23,469 nt of DNA from an uncultured Erysipelotrichaceae bacterium (GCA_905201565.1 CAJKOS010000012.1:1-23469), one strand, 5' to 3'. Numbered from the stretch's first letter, positions 7,973 through 16,480 are shown. A program made the numbers and translations. The notes: generated by a model from the letters alone, not told the origin.

Positions 7973-9129
7973 ACAGTCTCCTTTGCAGTGTCATCAAGTC
8001 CATACATTTTATGCAGGACATTCTTGTCGAGGAATATCGAATTAATGCCAGTGAAAGCATACTCAACATATCCGTTGTCAGTCAGAAGATTAATAATGTC
8101 ATGTCTTTTTTCAGAAATTACAAGCCGGTTTTCATATTCAATTGTTTCACAAACAATTGCGAATGGTCTTTGCGAAGTGAAGTCAATGCTCTTTAAGATA
8201 TCATAGTCAATGCCTTCAAGATCTATGCTCAATACATCAGGTGCTTTATCGGAGAAATGTTCTTTAAGAATTGTTTGAAGAGAAATCGAATTCACATCAA
8301 TCGTCGTATTCACTTTAATACTTGGATTCTTTTTCTGAATTTCTTCAACACTTTCTTTCGATACGGTAGATAATCCATCACCAGAAAGCACATAAAAAGG
8401 AAGCTTATCGCCATCTCTTTCAGAAATACAGCAATTCAACACAGTATCTTGCGGTCTATAGCATTCCAGTTTTTCAGCAAGTTGTGGATTAGCCTCCACA
8501 AGCACACCAGAAGCCCCCTGTTTATACATCCAATATGTATTACTGATCAAACGTGGGTGATTCGCTCCGAGATCCAGATATCTGATCTCAGAAATAGGCT
8601 TGCCAATTACTCTGAACACATAGGAAAGAATTGCATCTTCTCCAGACTGTGAATATGTCATGCGATGATTCCAATAGTTTTCTTCACTGTCGATCGTTTC
8701 ATATTCACAAGAGTTTTCTGGGAATGATCTTTCACATAGATCTAATCTGCGATTCATTTCTTCCATCGCCTTTTCAAGTTGTTTTTTCTTAGCTTCAACA
8801 TCTTCCAGGCGATATTCAATATCTTCTAACATATCTGTTGCCGCAGAATTGAATTTAGATTGGCTTTCACAAATTGGAAGAATATACCAATTGATGAGTT
8901 TTCTCGTAAGCTTTTTAAAAAACTTAATAATTGGTCCAATAACGGGTCTCCAGGCTATGATAGGTGCATTCGGCACAAGTTTTTCTGTAGAACGCATCAT
9001 AGAAAGCTGAAAATCAGCTTCATCTTCTTCTATCATTCTTCCAGCATTCCTTTTTGAAGATCTGGATCTTTTTATTCCAAATTTATCAGCTATTACATTT
9101 CTTTCCGGACTATCTGAATATAACTTCAT
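7969..9129 (-). CDS. FkbM-type methyltransferase with N-terminal membrane-like module and coiled coil
   Basis: 386 residues in three parts. Residues 55-100 form a basic/hydrophobic segment (RPVIGPIIKFFKKLTRKLINW) with a following WY-x-x-P and FN, a pattern remembered from N-termini of several polysaccharide glycosyltransferases; it may hold the protein at the membrane. Residues 97-133 are a heptad-rich coiled coil. Residues 155-370 are the FkbM SAM-dependent domain, with YLDLGAN (184-190), VEANP (211-215) and SIDLEG (301-306). FkbM enzymes O-methylate sugars. The gene overlaps wzt upstream and the two-domain GT downstream by four bases each. In E. coli O9a a methyltransferase with a coiled coil (WbdD) stops chain growth, scaffolds the polymerase and makes the end recognised by Wzt. 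Placement and architecture here suggest an analogous role, though the MTase family and domain order differ. Confidence 0.88.
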   Translation of the reverse strand: MKLYSDSPERNVIADKFGIKRSRSSKRNAGRMIEEDEADFQLSMMRSTEKLVPNAPIIAWRPVIGPIIKFFKKLTRKLINWYILPICESQSKFNSAATDMLEDIEYRLEDVEAKKKQLEKAMEEMNRRLDLCERSFPENSCEYETIDSEENYWNHRMTYSQSGEDAILSYVFRVIGKPISEIRYLDLGANHPRLISNTYWMYKQGASGVLVEANPQLAEKLECYRPQDTVLNCCISERDGDKLPFYVLSGDGLSTVSKESVEEIQKKNPSIKVNTTIDVNSISLQTILKEHFSDKAPDVLSIDLEGIDYDILKSIDFTSQRPFAIVCETIEYENRLVISEKRHDIINLLTDNGYVEYAFTGINSIFLDKNVLHKMYGLDDTAKETV

Positions 9130-10400
9130 TCTTTTTCTGCTCCTTTTACCATATCAATCTCCCAATGGTGAGGAATCCTCATAACTCCAACATCTCCAGT
9201 TGTAGAGAATGTATCAAACTCTGATGCTTTCGTATAATAATCAATTTCAGAATCATCTTCTTCTGTAATTGCAACATCAAGATAATAGTGCGAAGAAAGA
9301 AGCTGCACCTTATCCAAATGAATTTCTACTTTTCCATCTTTTTCCAGATGGAAACCACCAAGCTGATCAATGCGTGTATTTGTGCCATAACAGTGCATTC
9401 CATCTATTCTGAATATGCCTATACCAAATACCGCTTTTTCGACAGGCTGATTAACATGATAGCCAATTTCAATTGTCATTCCCTTCTCAGAAGAGAACAT
9501 CTTGTTTTCTTCACCATTCTCATTCAGAAGTCTGACACTTGTAACCCTGACCTTACCAGTACCACGTCTGTCTGTACCGTGATTCAGGCCATCGATGTTG
9601 ATACCATTCTTTCTGTCTTCTTCCTCTTTACGCTTCAACTCCTTACGAGAAATCTCTTCTCGCTCTTCTGCCATATATTGCATATAAAGAGGATGTACAT
9701 CACGTGGCGCACCTTCCGCAACAATCTTTCCTTTATGAATCCAATAACTCTTTTCACAAATCTGTTCAATCTGTCCAAGAGAATGAGAAACAATAACAAT
9801 AGTTGTTCCCTCTGCTTTAATCTCTTTCAAGCGATTAAAGCATTTCGTCTGGAAGCCTGCATCACCAACTGCCAGAATTTCGTCAATCAGAAGAATATCC
9901 GCATTAACATTAATGGCAACAGAGAATGCAAGTCTCATGTACATACCAGAAGAATATGTTCGAACTGGATTATCAATGAATTCTTCCAATTCAGAGAAAG
10001 CAATAATATCATCCAATCTCTTATCAATTTCCTTTTTAGTAAGACCAAAAATAGAAGCGTTGATATAGATGTTTTCTCTTCCACTCATATCAGGATGAAA
10101 ACCAGCGCCAAGTTCAATCAAGCTGGATACTCTGCCCTTTAATTCAACAGTACCCGTGTCAGGATACATAATGCGGGTGAGAATTTTCAAAGTAGTACTC
10201 TTACCACAGCCATTATGTCCAATCAGACCAATTGCTTCACCTTTCTTGACTTCAAAACTGATTCCATCAAGAACTTTTCTTTCTTCATATGCACGGCGAT
10301 TGCTGAACAATGCCATCTCCTTTAATGTCAATCCTTTATCCTTATATACCTTGAAGGATTTAGTTATATTCTTTACTTCAATTGCATTTTCAGGTTTCAT
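9126..10400 (-). CDS. wzt: Polysaccharide ABC exporter ATPase Wzt with C-terminal carbohydrate-binding domain
   Basis: 424 residues. The ATPase domain (1-240) shows Walker A GHNGCGKST (61-69), the signature YSSGM (149-153), Walker B ILLIDE (169-174) and the H-loop His206. A charged linker (about 245-275) leads to a beta-rich domain (about 278-424) ending near VMRIPHHWEI, matching Wzt C-terminal domains that bind the modified end of an O-polysaccharide before export. The start was placed at ATG 10400 and not the in-frame ATG at 10421, because AGGAAGGG lies eight bases before it and the ATPase homology begins there. Unusually, its permease partner (16517-17293) is five genes away. The gene follows a terminator and a 165-base leader, so it probably has its own promoter, and it is coupled to the methyltransferase by ATGA. 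Confidence 0.95.
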   Translation of the reverse strand: MKPENAIEVKNITKSFKVYKDKGLTLKEMALFSNRRAYEERKVLDGISFEVKKGEAIGLIGHNGCGKSTTLKILTRIMYPDTGTVELKGRVSSLIELGAGFHPDMSGRENIYINASIFGLTKKEIDKRLDDIIAFSELEEFIDNPVRTYSSGMYMRLAFSVAINVNADILLIDEILAVGDAGFQTKCFNRLKEIKAEGTTIVIVSHSLGQIEQICEKSYWIHKGKIVAEGAPRDVHPLYMQYMAEEREEISRKELKRKEEEDRKNGINIDGLNHGTDRRGTGKVRVTSVRLLNENGEENKMFSSEKGMTIEIGYHVNQPVEKAVFGIGIFRIDGMHCYGTNTRIDQLGGFHLEKDGKVEIHLDKVQLLSSHYYLDVAITEEDDSEIDYYTKASEFDTFSTTGDVGVMRIPHHWEIDMVKGAEKE

Positions 10401-10495
10401 ATCATAATCCCTTCCTGGCATCTATATTTATCTGTAAATAATCTATGCATTATTCAATCATTTGATTTTTACATTATTACGATGCTACGTTCAAC

Positions 10496-10501
10496 ATAAT
10501 A
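10496..10501 (-). promoter_or_regulatory. Candidate -10 box upstream of wzt
   Basis: The minus strand reads TATTAT (five of six to consensus), about 95 bases before the wzt ATG and just past the gmd terminator. No convincing -35 is present at 16-18 bases. Other A+T-rich hexamers in this leader could serve equally well. The call rests mainly on the need for a promoter after a strong terminator. Confidence 0.25.
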
Positions 10502-10541
10502 CAATAAATTAAAGAACCGCGAAACACTTTTATACAAACAC

Positions 10542-10574
10542 AAAAAGGCAGGTTGTATACTCACAATCTGCCTT
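10542..10574 (-). terminator. Rho-independent terminator after gmd
   Basis: The minus strand reads AAGGCAG, A, TTGT, loop GAGTAT, ACAA, C, CTGCCTT, followed by TTT: an eleven-pair stem with one internal mismatch and a T-run (TTTTT counting the stem end). It starts 12 bases past the gmd stop codon and separates the sugar-nucleotide genes from wzt. Confidence 0.85.
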
Positions 10575-10586
10575 CTATCACGATAC

Positions 10587-11621
10587 TTATCTATTTTCTG
10601 CTTCTTTCTTTGCAAGTTCCATATCATGTTCTGTCATGATACGGCAGAGATCTTCGTAACTTGTCTTGAGTGGATTCCAGCCAAGCTTTGTTCTTGCCTT
10701 TGTTGGATCACCCCAGAGATCGACAACGTCTGTTGGACGATACCATTCTTTGTTTACACAAACAAGCATCTTTCCTGTCTTCTTGTCATATCCCTTTTCG
10801 TCAAGTCCTTCACCCTTCCATTCAAGTTCAATTCCTGCATACTTGAATGCAAGTTCAGTAAATTCACGAACTGTGTGCTGTACACCAGTCGCAATGACAT
10901 AATCATCTGGTTCATCCTGCTGCAGAATCAGCCACTGGCATTCTACATAGTCTTTTGCATATCCCCAGTCACGCTTGGAATCAAGGTTACCAAGTTCAAG
11001 GTGATCCTGAATACCATTCGCAATACGTGCTGCTGCAAGAGTGATCTTTCTGGTAACGAAGTTTTCACCACGTCTTTCAGATTCATGGTTGAAGAGAATA
11101 CCGTTGCAGGCAAAGATTCCATAAGCATCTCTATATTCTCTGACCATCCAGAAACCATACTGCTTGGCTACTGCATATGGGGAGAATGGATGGAATGGTG
11201 TGTTTTCGTTCTGTGGAACTTCTTCTACCTTACCATAGAGCTCAGATGTGGAAGCCTGATAGAATCTTGTCTTTTTATCAAGACCATTGATATGGATAGC
11301 TTCAAGCAGTCTCAATACACCGAGCGCATCTACATCACCTGTATATTCAGCAGATGTGAAAGATGTACCTACATGAGACTGTGCAGCAAGGTTATAAATT
11401 TCATCCGGCTGGATTTCACCAACAAGGCGAATGAGGTTGGAACTGTCTGTCAGATCACCCTCATGAAGATGAAGCTTGTCAATAATGTGGTCAATACGAT
11501 CTGTGTTATGACCAGCTGTTCTTCTGATCAGACCATGTACTTCATAACCCTTGTCCAGAAGGAATTCTGCAAGATAAGAACCATCCTGACCTGTAATACC
11601 TGTAATAAATGCCTTTTTCAT
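10587..11621 (-). CDS. gmd: GDP-mannose 4,6-dehydratase
   Basis: 344 residues, the usual Gmd length. It converts GDP-D-mannose to GDP-4-keto-6-deoxy-D-mannose in the cytoplasm. It is an extended short-chain dehydrogenase with [10 protein letters not shown] (8-17, the NADP-binding GxxGxxG), LAAQSHV (78-84), the catalytic STSE (124-127) and Y149-x3-K153, and the Gmd-specific [17 protein letters not shown] (176-192). The start is ATG 11621, with AAGGAGA eight bases upstream overlapping the manC stop; a longer in-frame start at 11663 would lie inside manC and lacks family similarity. With rmd two genes upstream, the product should go to GDP-D-rhamnose. No GDP-fucose synthase is seen. Confidence 0.97.
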   Translation of the reverse strand: MKKAFITGITGQDGSYLAEFLLDKGYEVHGLIRRTAGHNTDRIDHIIDKLHLHEGDLTDSSNLIRLVGEIQPDEIYNLAAQSHVGTSFTSAEYTGDVDALGVLRLLEAIHINGLDKKTRFYQASTSELYGKVEEVPQNENTPFHPFSPYAVAKQYGFWMVREYRDAYGIFACNGILFNHESERRGENFVTRKITLAAARIANGIQDHLELGNLDSKRDWGYAKDYVECQWLILQQDEPDDYVIATGVQHTVREFTELAFKYAGIELEWKGEGLDEKGYDKKTGKMLVCVNKEWYRPTDVVDLWGDPTKARTKLGWNPLKTSYEDLCRIMTEHDMELAKKEAENR

Positions 11622-11631
11622 GTTTGTCTCC

Positions 11632-12711
11632 TTATAACAATTCATTTCTGCCAGCTTCTTCAAGCTTGGACATTACTGTTTTAATCTCACCAGCATGTTC
11701 CTTCTCAGCAATGAGAATCGCATCTGGTGTATCAACCACAACTATATTATCCAGACCTACAGCTGCAATCAACTTTTTTTCACCCTGAATAATACAATTC
11801 TTTGTATCTACAGCAACAACATCACCACTGATCACATTGTTGTCATCATCTGTTGTCTGTAGTCTTTCTACTGCAAGCCAGCTTCCTACATCGTCCCAGC
11901 CAAAGCTTCCTGGAATGACATAAATACTTTCTGCCTTCTCAAGAATACCATAGTCAACTGAAACAGATTCCATTGCTGTGAATTCCTTATTCAGAACTTC
12001 ATCATAACTGTCTGTTCCGATGGCATTCTTTATTGTCATCAGCTTTTCATATGTATCTAGTAGATATTTCTCCATTTCACCAAGAATTGTGCTGACCTTC
12101 CAGATAAACTGACCAGCATTCCAAAGATATTCACCAGACGCAAGATACTTCTTTGCGGTTTCAAGATCTGGTTTTTCGACAAAACGGTCTACCTTATTCG
12201 CTGCACCAAGCTTTTCATCCGGCATGTATTTGATATAACCATACCCAGTTTCAGGATAATTTGGTGTAATACCAATTGTCACAATGTTGTTATCTTCTTC
12301 AGCAACAACTGCAGCTTCATTCAGTGTGTCTCTGAAAATGTCAGGCATCTTGATCTGATGGTCAGATGGAAGAACAATCATAACAGCATCGTCATATTTC
12401 TTTGCAATATGCACTGCGCCAAGGCCAATACATGGTGCGGTATTTCTTCCCACAGGTTCGCAGAGAATATTTTCTTCTGGAAGTTCAGGAAGCTGTTCCT
12501 TAACGAGTTCTTTATAATCCTGATTCGTAGAAATATAGATATCTTCCATTTTGACAATCGGAAGAAGTCTTTCTACTGTCAACTGAATCATTGTCTTTCC
12601 ATCACCAGTCAGAGAAAGAAACTGTTTCGGAAGACTTTTTCTGGACCGAGGCCAGAACCTGGTTCCGCGTCCTCCTGCCATAATTAATACTGTTTTAACA
12701 AGCTGGCTCAT
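11632..12711 (-). CDS. manC: Mannose-1-phosphate guanylyltransferase, single-domain form
   Basis: 359 residues. It makes GDP-mannose from mannose-1-phosphate and GTP. Visible are the nucleotide-binding [20 protein letters not shown] (13-32), GRNTAP and LPSDH in the first third, the FVEKP sugar-phosphate motif, WNAGQFIWK, and FGWDDVGSW late in the domain. The protein stops after the nucleotidyltransferase and a short linker; the cupin phosphomannose isomerase-like domain of bifunctional ManC/AlgA enzymes is absent. The start was placed at ATG 12711, preceded by GTGAGGTAA, over an in-frame ATG at 12771 that lies inside rmd. A second, differently built guanylyltransferase is encoded at the right edge of the window. 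Position between rmd and gmd suggests this copy feeds D-rhamnose synthesis. Confidence 0.95.
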   Translation of the reverse strand: MSQLVKTVLIMAGGRGTRFWPRSRKSLPKQFLSLTGDGKTMIQLTVERLLPIVKMEDIYISTNQDYKELVKEQLPELPEENILCEPVGRNTAPCIGLGAVHIAKKYDDAVMIVLPSDHQIKMPDIFRDTLNEAAVVAEEDNNIVTIGITPNYPETGYGYIKYMPDEKLGAANKVDRFVEKPDLETAKKYLASGEYLWNAGQFIWKVSTILGEMEKYLLDTYEKLMTIKNAIGTDSYDEVLNKEFTAMESVSVDYGILEKAESIYVIPGSFGWDDVGSWLAVERLQTTDDDNNVISGDVVAVDTKNCIIQGEKKLIAAVGLDNIVVVDTPDAILIAEKEHAGEIKTVMSKLEEAGRNELL

Positions 12712-12742
12712 AGTTACCTCACTTTTCCTTATCAGTATATCA

Positions 12743-13693
12743 TTATTCAACGCTATTCCGATAGGCTTCAAGCGTTTCTGTAATCGTCTGGTCCAAAGAA
12801 ATCTCTGGCGTCCAGCCCGTATCTTCCTTCAGCTTTGAAATATCTGCTTCAATAATCGGTACATCGACTGGTCTTAACTTGGCAGGATCTGTTTCAACAC
12901 GAATATCCATTTCAGAATGAGAAAGAATCATGTCCAAAATAGCACTGACTTCAATAGCCTTTCCACAACCGACATTGTATGTTTCACCAGCTCTTCCCTT
13001 TTCCATCAGAAGGCAATATGCCCGCACGACATCACGAACATCAGTGAAATCGCGCTTAGCACTGAGGTTTCCCGTATAAATAACTGGTTCTTTCTTTCCC
13101 CTTTCAATATCGGCAACCTGCTTGCAGAAATCAGGGACTACAAACTGTGGAGCCTGATTAGGGCCTGTATGATTAAAGGAACGGGTGCTCATGATTTCCA
13201 TACCATATGCTTCAAAGTACAGTCTTCCAATCATATTCTGTGTCACCTTTGTAACAGCATAAATGTTGCCTGGACGTGTATTGTTATCTTCTTTAATTGG
13301 TACTTCTTCTGGCTTTACGTGGCCGTACTCTTCACCGGAACCAATTAACAACATCCTTGGCTTTTTCTCCAGTTTTCTCACTGCATCCAGAAGATTCACT
13401 GTACCCACAATATTGATATTGATCGTCAGTTGTGGGTTCTTCCAGGAAAGTGCAACAGAACTCTGTGCTGCAAGATGGAAAATATAATCTGGCTGTACAT
13501 CACTAAGCAGCGCATCAATTTCCTCTGGTTTAGTAATATCCAGATCACGAACATCAACAGGTTTATCAATCACTTCTTTAGGCATTTTAGTAGCAGTAAT
13601 CTGCCAGTCTTTTCTATTAGCAAGAATGTAGTCAATCAGATGATTACCTACAAATCCTGCCGATCCAATAATCAGTACTTTTTTATCAGACAT
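12743..13693 (-). CDS. rmd: GDP-6-deoxy-D-lyxo-4-hexulose reductase (GDP-D-rhamnose synthase)
   Basis: 316 residues of the extended short-chain dehydrogenase family. It shows GSAGFVGNHL (10-19), FHLAAQSSV (72-80), the catalytic GSGEEYG (118-124) and Y145-x3-K149, and RSFNHTGPNQ (171-180), which is characteristic of Rmd and fits this better than Gmd or a fucose synthase. Rmd reduces the 4-keto group of the Gmd product to give GDP-D-rhamnose. The chosen ATG (13693) matches the family N-terminus; a GTG at 13714 lies inside the upstream GT2 gene. AAGGGA, about 13 bases before the ATG, is a distant binding site, so translation may depend on coupling to the GT2 gene, which ends four bases upstream. 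Rmd against a related RfbD/epimerase-type reductase is judged from motifs and its partnership with gmd. Confidence 0.88.
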   Translation of the reverse strand: MSDKKVLIIGSAGFVGNHLIDYILANRKDWQITATKMPKEVIDKPVDVRDLDITKPEEIDALLSDVQPDYIFHLAAQSSVALSWKNPQLTININIVGTVNLLDAVRKLEKKPRMLLIGSGEEYGHVKPEEVPIKEDNNTRPGNIYAVTKVTQNMIGRLYFEAYGMEIMSTRSFNHTGPNQAPQFVVPDFCKQVADIERGKKEPVIYTGNLSAKRDFTDVRDVVRAYCLLMEKGRAGETYNVGCGKAIEVSAILDMILSHSEMDIRVETDPAKLRPVDVPIIEADISKLKEDTGWTPEISLDQTITETLEAYRNSVE

Positions 13694-13697
13694 AATC

Positions 13698-14648
13698 TTA
13701 TTTTTTCCCTTCACTCAATAGAGATTTATAAATATGATGAATAATATTTCTCTGTATTTCATATTGTCTTCTGTCACTACGCTCCTGATTAGCAAGAATC
13801 AATCCGGAAAATAACGAGAGAATTGCTGTAACCATTACAAAACCACACACAATTAAGGTTGGGAACTTGGCAACCAGACCAGTCTGAAGATAAGATGTCA
13901 AAACCGGAATAAAGAAACCAAGAGAGATAACTGCAAGAATTAATGCAAGTATTCCAAAAAACATCAATGGCTTATAATTTCTGAATAATTTCATGATTGT
14001 CATCAATACCTTGATTCCATCAGAGTAAGTATTCAGTTTAGACACACTTCCATCCGGCCGATCACGATATTCTATAACCACATTATCAACCTGCATGTTG
14101 TTATATACCGCATGAATCGTCATTTCAGTTTCAATCTCAAAGCCTTTAGAAAGCACTGGGAATGTTTTTACAAAATCATAACTAAACGCACGATACCCAG
14201 TCATAATATCCTTGATTCCACAATCAAAGAGATGGTTAATGCTGCTACGAACTATAGAATTACCAAAATTGTGGAATGGTCTCTTATTTTCAGTGAAATA
14301 GGTAGAAGACAGTCTGTCTCCAACTACCATATCAGCATTCTTATGCAAAACCAAATTTGCCATTTCTGGCGCACTATCCATTGGATAAGTATCATCCCCA
14401 TCAACCATGATATAGCATTTTGCGTCAATTTCTCTGAACATTCGCCGGATAACGTTTCCTTTCCCCTGCATATATTCATTTCTGACAACAGCACCAGCTC
14501 TTTCTGCTATCTCTGCCGTTCTGTCGCTAGAATTATTGTTATACACATAAATTGTAGCATCTGGTAATGCTTTCTTTGCATCTTTCACAACTTTTTCAAT
14601 TGTCTTTTCCTCGTTATAGCAAGGAATTAATACTGCTATTTCATCCAT
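13698..14648 (-). CDS. GT2 polyprenyl-phosphate-sugar synthase (GtrB/DPM1-like)
   Basis: 316 residues. The N-terminal GT-A domain (1-225) has VLIPCYNEEKTI (6-17), NNNSSDRT (37-44), the metal-binding DGDDTYP (83-89) and RDRPDGSVSKLNTY (195-208). Two C-terminal helices (about 227-249 and 262-286) anchor it in the membrane. This layout matches enzymes that load glucose, mannose or GlcNAc onto undecaprenyl phosphate for transfer outside the cell. Candidate partners in the cluster are the GtrA protein (1394-1804) and the GT-C-like protein directly upstream. GGGAGGAG gives a strong ribosome binding site. A 190-base leader with a TATAAT box precedes the gene. The sugar cannot be predicted from sequence. 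Confidence 0.9.
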   Translation of the reverse strand: MDEIAVLIPCYNEEKTIEKVVKDAKKALPDATIYVYNNNSSDRTAEIAERAGAVVRNEYMQGKGNVIRRMFREIDAKCYIMVDGDDTYPMDSAPEMANLVLHKNADMVVGDRLSSTYFTENKRPFHNFGNSIVRSSINHLFDCGIKDIMTGYRAFSYDFVKTFPVLSKGFEIETEMTIHAVYNNMQVDNVVIEYRDRPDGSVSKLNTYSDGIKVLMTIMKLFRNYKPLMFFGILALILAVISLGFFIPVLTSYLQTGLVAKFPTLIVCGFVMVTAILSLFSGLILANQERSDRRQYEIQRNIIHHIYKSLLSEGKK

Positions 14649-14748
14649 AAACTACTCCTCCCGGATCAAAAGTTTAATAATTGCTATTTATAATCACTAG
14701 CCATATTAAGTCTTATTAATAACAACTTCACCGTTAAGTCTCAAACTT

Positions 14749-14754
14749 ATTATA
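14749..14754 (-). promoter_or_regulatory. TATAAT -10 box upstream of the GT2-rmd-manC-gmd genes
   Basis: The minus strand carries a perfect TATAAT about 95 bases before the GT2 ATG. The hexamer 17 bases upstream is CCGTTG, a poor -35, and it falls inside the adjacent inverted repeat. The box lies in the 190-base gap after the GT-C gene and would drive the GDP-D-rhamnose genes. Confidence 0.4.
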
Positions 14755-14757
14755 GTA

Positions 14758-14784
14758 TTTGAAACCACAAACAACGGTTCCAAA
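14758..14784 (-). promoter_or_regulatory. Inverted repeat over the putative -35 region, possible operator or weak terminator
   Basis: The minus strand reads TTTGGAACC, a nine-base spacer GTTGTTTGT, then GGTTTCAAA: nine pairs with one G-T. It ends three bases before the TATAAT box. There is no T-run after it, so it is a poor terminator. The overlap with the promoter suggests a regulator site, but chance in A+T-rich DNA cannot be excluded. Confidence 0.3.
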
Positions 14785-14838
14785 CAATTGTACCATTATA
14801 TTAATTTGTTTTATATTGGATCTAACTGCTTTCATAAA

Positions 14839-16434
14839 TTAATAAGTTTTTAAATACATCACTTCCAAATTATCAACAAAAACACTAGTATTATCAAAAG
14901 AGTCATTTAAGAAATTGGAGATATCATCATCCCAATAATATATAATATAAGGAGAAAAATCATATTCAGCATCTGGAGTGCCTAATATTTCTATCATTTG
15001 TTCTTCATCAATGAACGATGATGTCGTTGGATCTGAAAAAGATACAATATAATGAACATTTTCATTACCATACCAATCTTTACGTATTAGTTCATCGTAG
15101 GTCAAAATAGATGAAGAATCACTTGATATTTTAACAGGGAGTACAGAAAACTGATAATTACCATAATATTCTGTTGACGAAGCTGCCCAAAAATCACCAT
15201 ATCCATTCCCAAGATTCTCTTCTTTTATAAAGTCCGCCATGTTTTTCTGAGCGTGATCCAAATCAGGTGCATCAATAAACTGAATGGTTTTTTCTAAGAC
15301 ACTCCATGAACAGCATATTGTCATTAGAGTAATAAGAATATTGCTTATCATTTTATTGCTGATAGAAGAAACCTTATCTGCAACAAACATTGATAATGCA
15401 GCATACCCAAAAAACCAACCAGGAACAATATAACGATATACCACTGCAACACTAGTGAACTCTGCGGCAAGAAAATTTATTAATGTAATTGCGATACATA
15501 TCTGCATAGTCCACGATAATTTAGCTAAATGAACACATCCATAAACCAGGAAACCAAGAAGTCCAATCATAACTAAAAGAACAAAAAAGCTATATGGAGT
15601 CAATGTAGAAATTGAAATTCCACGACATCCCAACAAAACAGACAATTGATCCATCCATAACTTTGCTCTCCCCATAAAACCGGAAGTTATAATTCCCATT
15701 GGCATTCCTCTGGTTTCCATTCCGCCCATTATATCGAATAACAAATAAATACCTCTTCCAAGTAAAAAGGAAACAACAAGACTAATTAAAACATTAATCC
15801 ATTTTTTATCTTTCTGGAAAATAATCCTGAAAAGAGCAACACATCCAACAGGAGCAAAAAGTGACATCAAAGCAACACTTTCCGAAAAATACATAATTCC
15901 AGCAAGAAGAGTCATCGCAATGAGATATATTTTTTTATCTTTGGATAGATACTGCTTTAATAACAGCAACCATATCAACTGCAGAGCATATAAGTTATTA
16001 TGAGAATTTGCATTTAATAGTGTATACATACTATTAAAAGGCATGATGACTAAAAGAGAAAAAACAAGAATCAGAAAAATAACAATTTCTTTTTTATTAG
16101 ATGTTTTGAAAATGTCAAAATAATAAAGAAGGCAAACAAACACAATTGCCCAAGCTATGCCTGACATATAATGCAATAATGTAGACGAAGAAAAGCCAAG
16201 CAGATGTCCAATTGCGTATGGAACTATCTCAGTAAAGTAGAAGTTATTTGTCCCCAGGATCCATCCGTTTAGCCAGATATTTCCATCTAATATATCCAAA
16301 GACATTGGAAAAGTAGATGTGGAATCCGAGCTTACCGAACATTTTGTATGGTAAAATCCATATAAAACAATCAATGTCAATAATACAATGATTGATAAAA
16401 AAACATTTCTGTATTTTCTCATTTGTAAATGCAT
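14839..16434 (-). CDS. Large multi-pass membrane protein, GT-C-like glycosyltransferase candidate
   Basis: 531 residues. A short cytoplasmic start leads into a first helix (about 6-24), then an outside loop with SSDSTSTFP and DILDGN, about nine to ten more helices to about residue 390, and a soluble C-terminal domain of about 140 residues that includes FWAASSTEYYGNYQ and several Asp-rich stretches. An acidic loop after the first helix plus a C-terminal external domain is the plan of GT-C enzymes, which use polyprenyl-phosphate sugars outside the membrane. No family could be named from motifs alone. The start is ATG 16434, six bases after a perfect GGAGGT; an upstream in-frame ATG (16455) has no such site. 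The gene is richer in A+T than its neighbours and is fenced by a terminator upstream and a promoter-like gap downstream, suggesting later insertion. It could instead be a polymerase-like or purely structural protein. Confidence 0.75.
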   Translation of the reverse strand: MHLQMRKYRNVFLSIIVLLTLIVLYGFYHTKCSVSSDSTSTFPMSLDILDGNIWLNGWILGTNNFYFTEIVPYAIGHLLGFSSSTLLHYMSGIAWAIVFVCLLYYFDIFKTSNKKEIVIFLILVFSLLVIMPFNSMYTLLNANSHNNLYALQLIWLLLLKQYLSKDKKIYLIAMTLLAGIMYFSESVALMSLFAPVGCVALFRIIFQKDKKWINVLISLVVSFLLGRGIYLLFDIMGGMETRGMPMGIITSGFMGRAKLWMDQLSVLLGCRGISISTLTPYSFFVLLVMIGLLGFLVYGCVHLAKLSWTMQICIAITLINFLAAEFTSVAVVYRYIVPGWFFGYAALSMFVADKVSSISNKMISNILITLMTICCSWSVLEKTIQFIDAPDLDHAQKNMADFIKEENLGNGYGDFWAASSTEYYGNYQFSVLPVKISSDSSSILTYDELIRKDWYGNENVHYIVSFSDPTTSSFIDEEQMIEILGTPDAEYDFSPYIIYYWDDDISNFLNDSFDNTSVFVDNLEVMYLKTY

Positions 16435-16480
16435 TTTGATACCTCCACAATTCATAACCTATACGAAATTATTATTTCAC

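Noticed and set aside
9288..10142. A 284-codon plus-strand open frame opposite wzt
   Set aside because: It mirrors the ATPase and binding domain of Wzt, shows no family features and has no ribosome binding site of the quality seen in the real genes.
10422..10586. Riboswitch or structured leader before wzt
   Set aside because: Apart from the gmd terminator only short A+T-rich dyads are present, with no recognisable riboswitch core.
11622..11663. Longer N-terminus for gmd starting at 11663
   Set aside because: The extension lies inside manC; AAGGAGA sits correctly before ATG 11621 and the Rossmann fold starts there.
10626..11684. A 352-codon open frame on the plus strand opposite gmd
   Set aside because: It is antisense to a gene with complete Gmd motifs, is rich in Cys, Phe and Ile as expected for a mirror frame, has no recognisable domain and no credible start site.
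12712..12771. Longer N-terminus for manC starting at 12771
   Set aside because: The extra residues overlap rmd and have no family similarity; GTGAGGT precedes ATG 12711.
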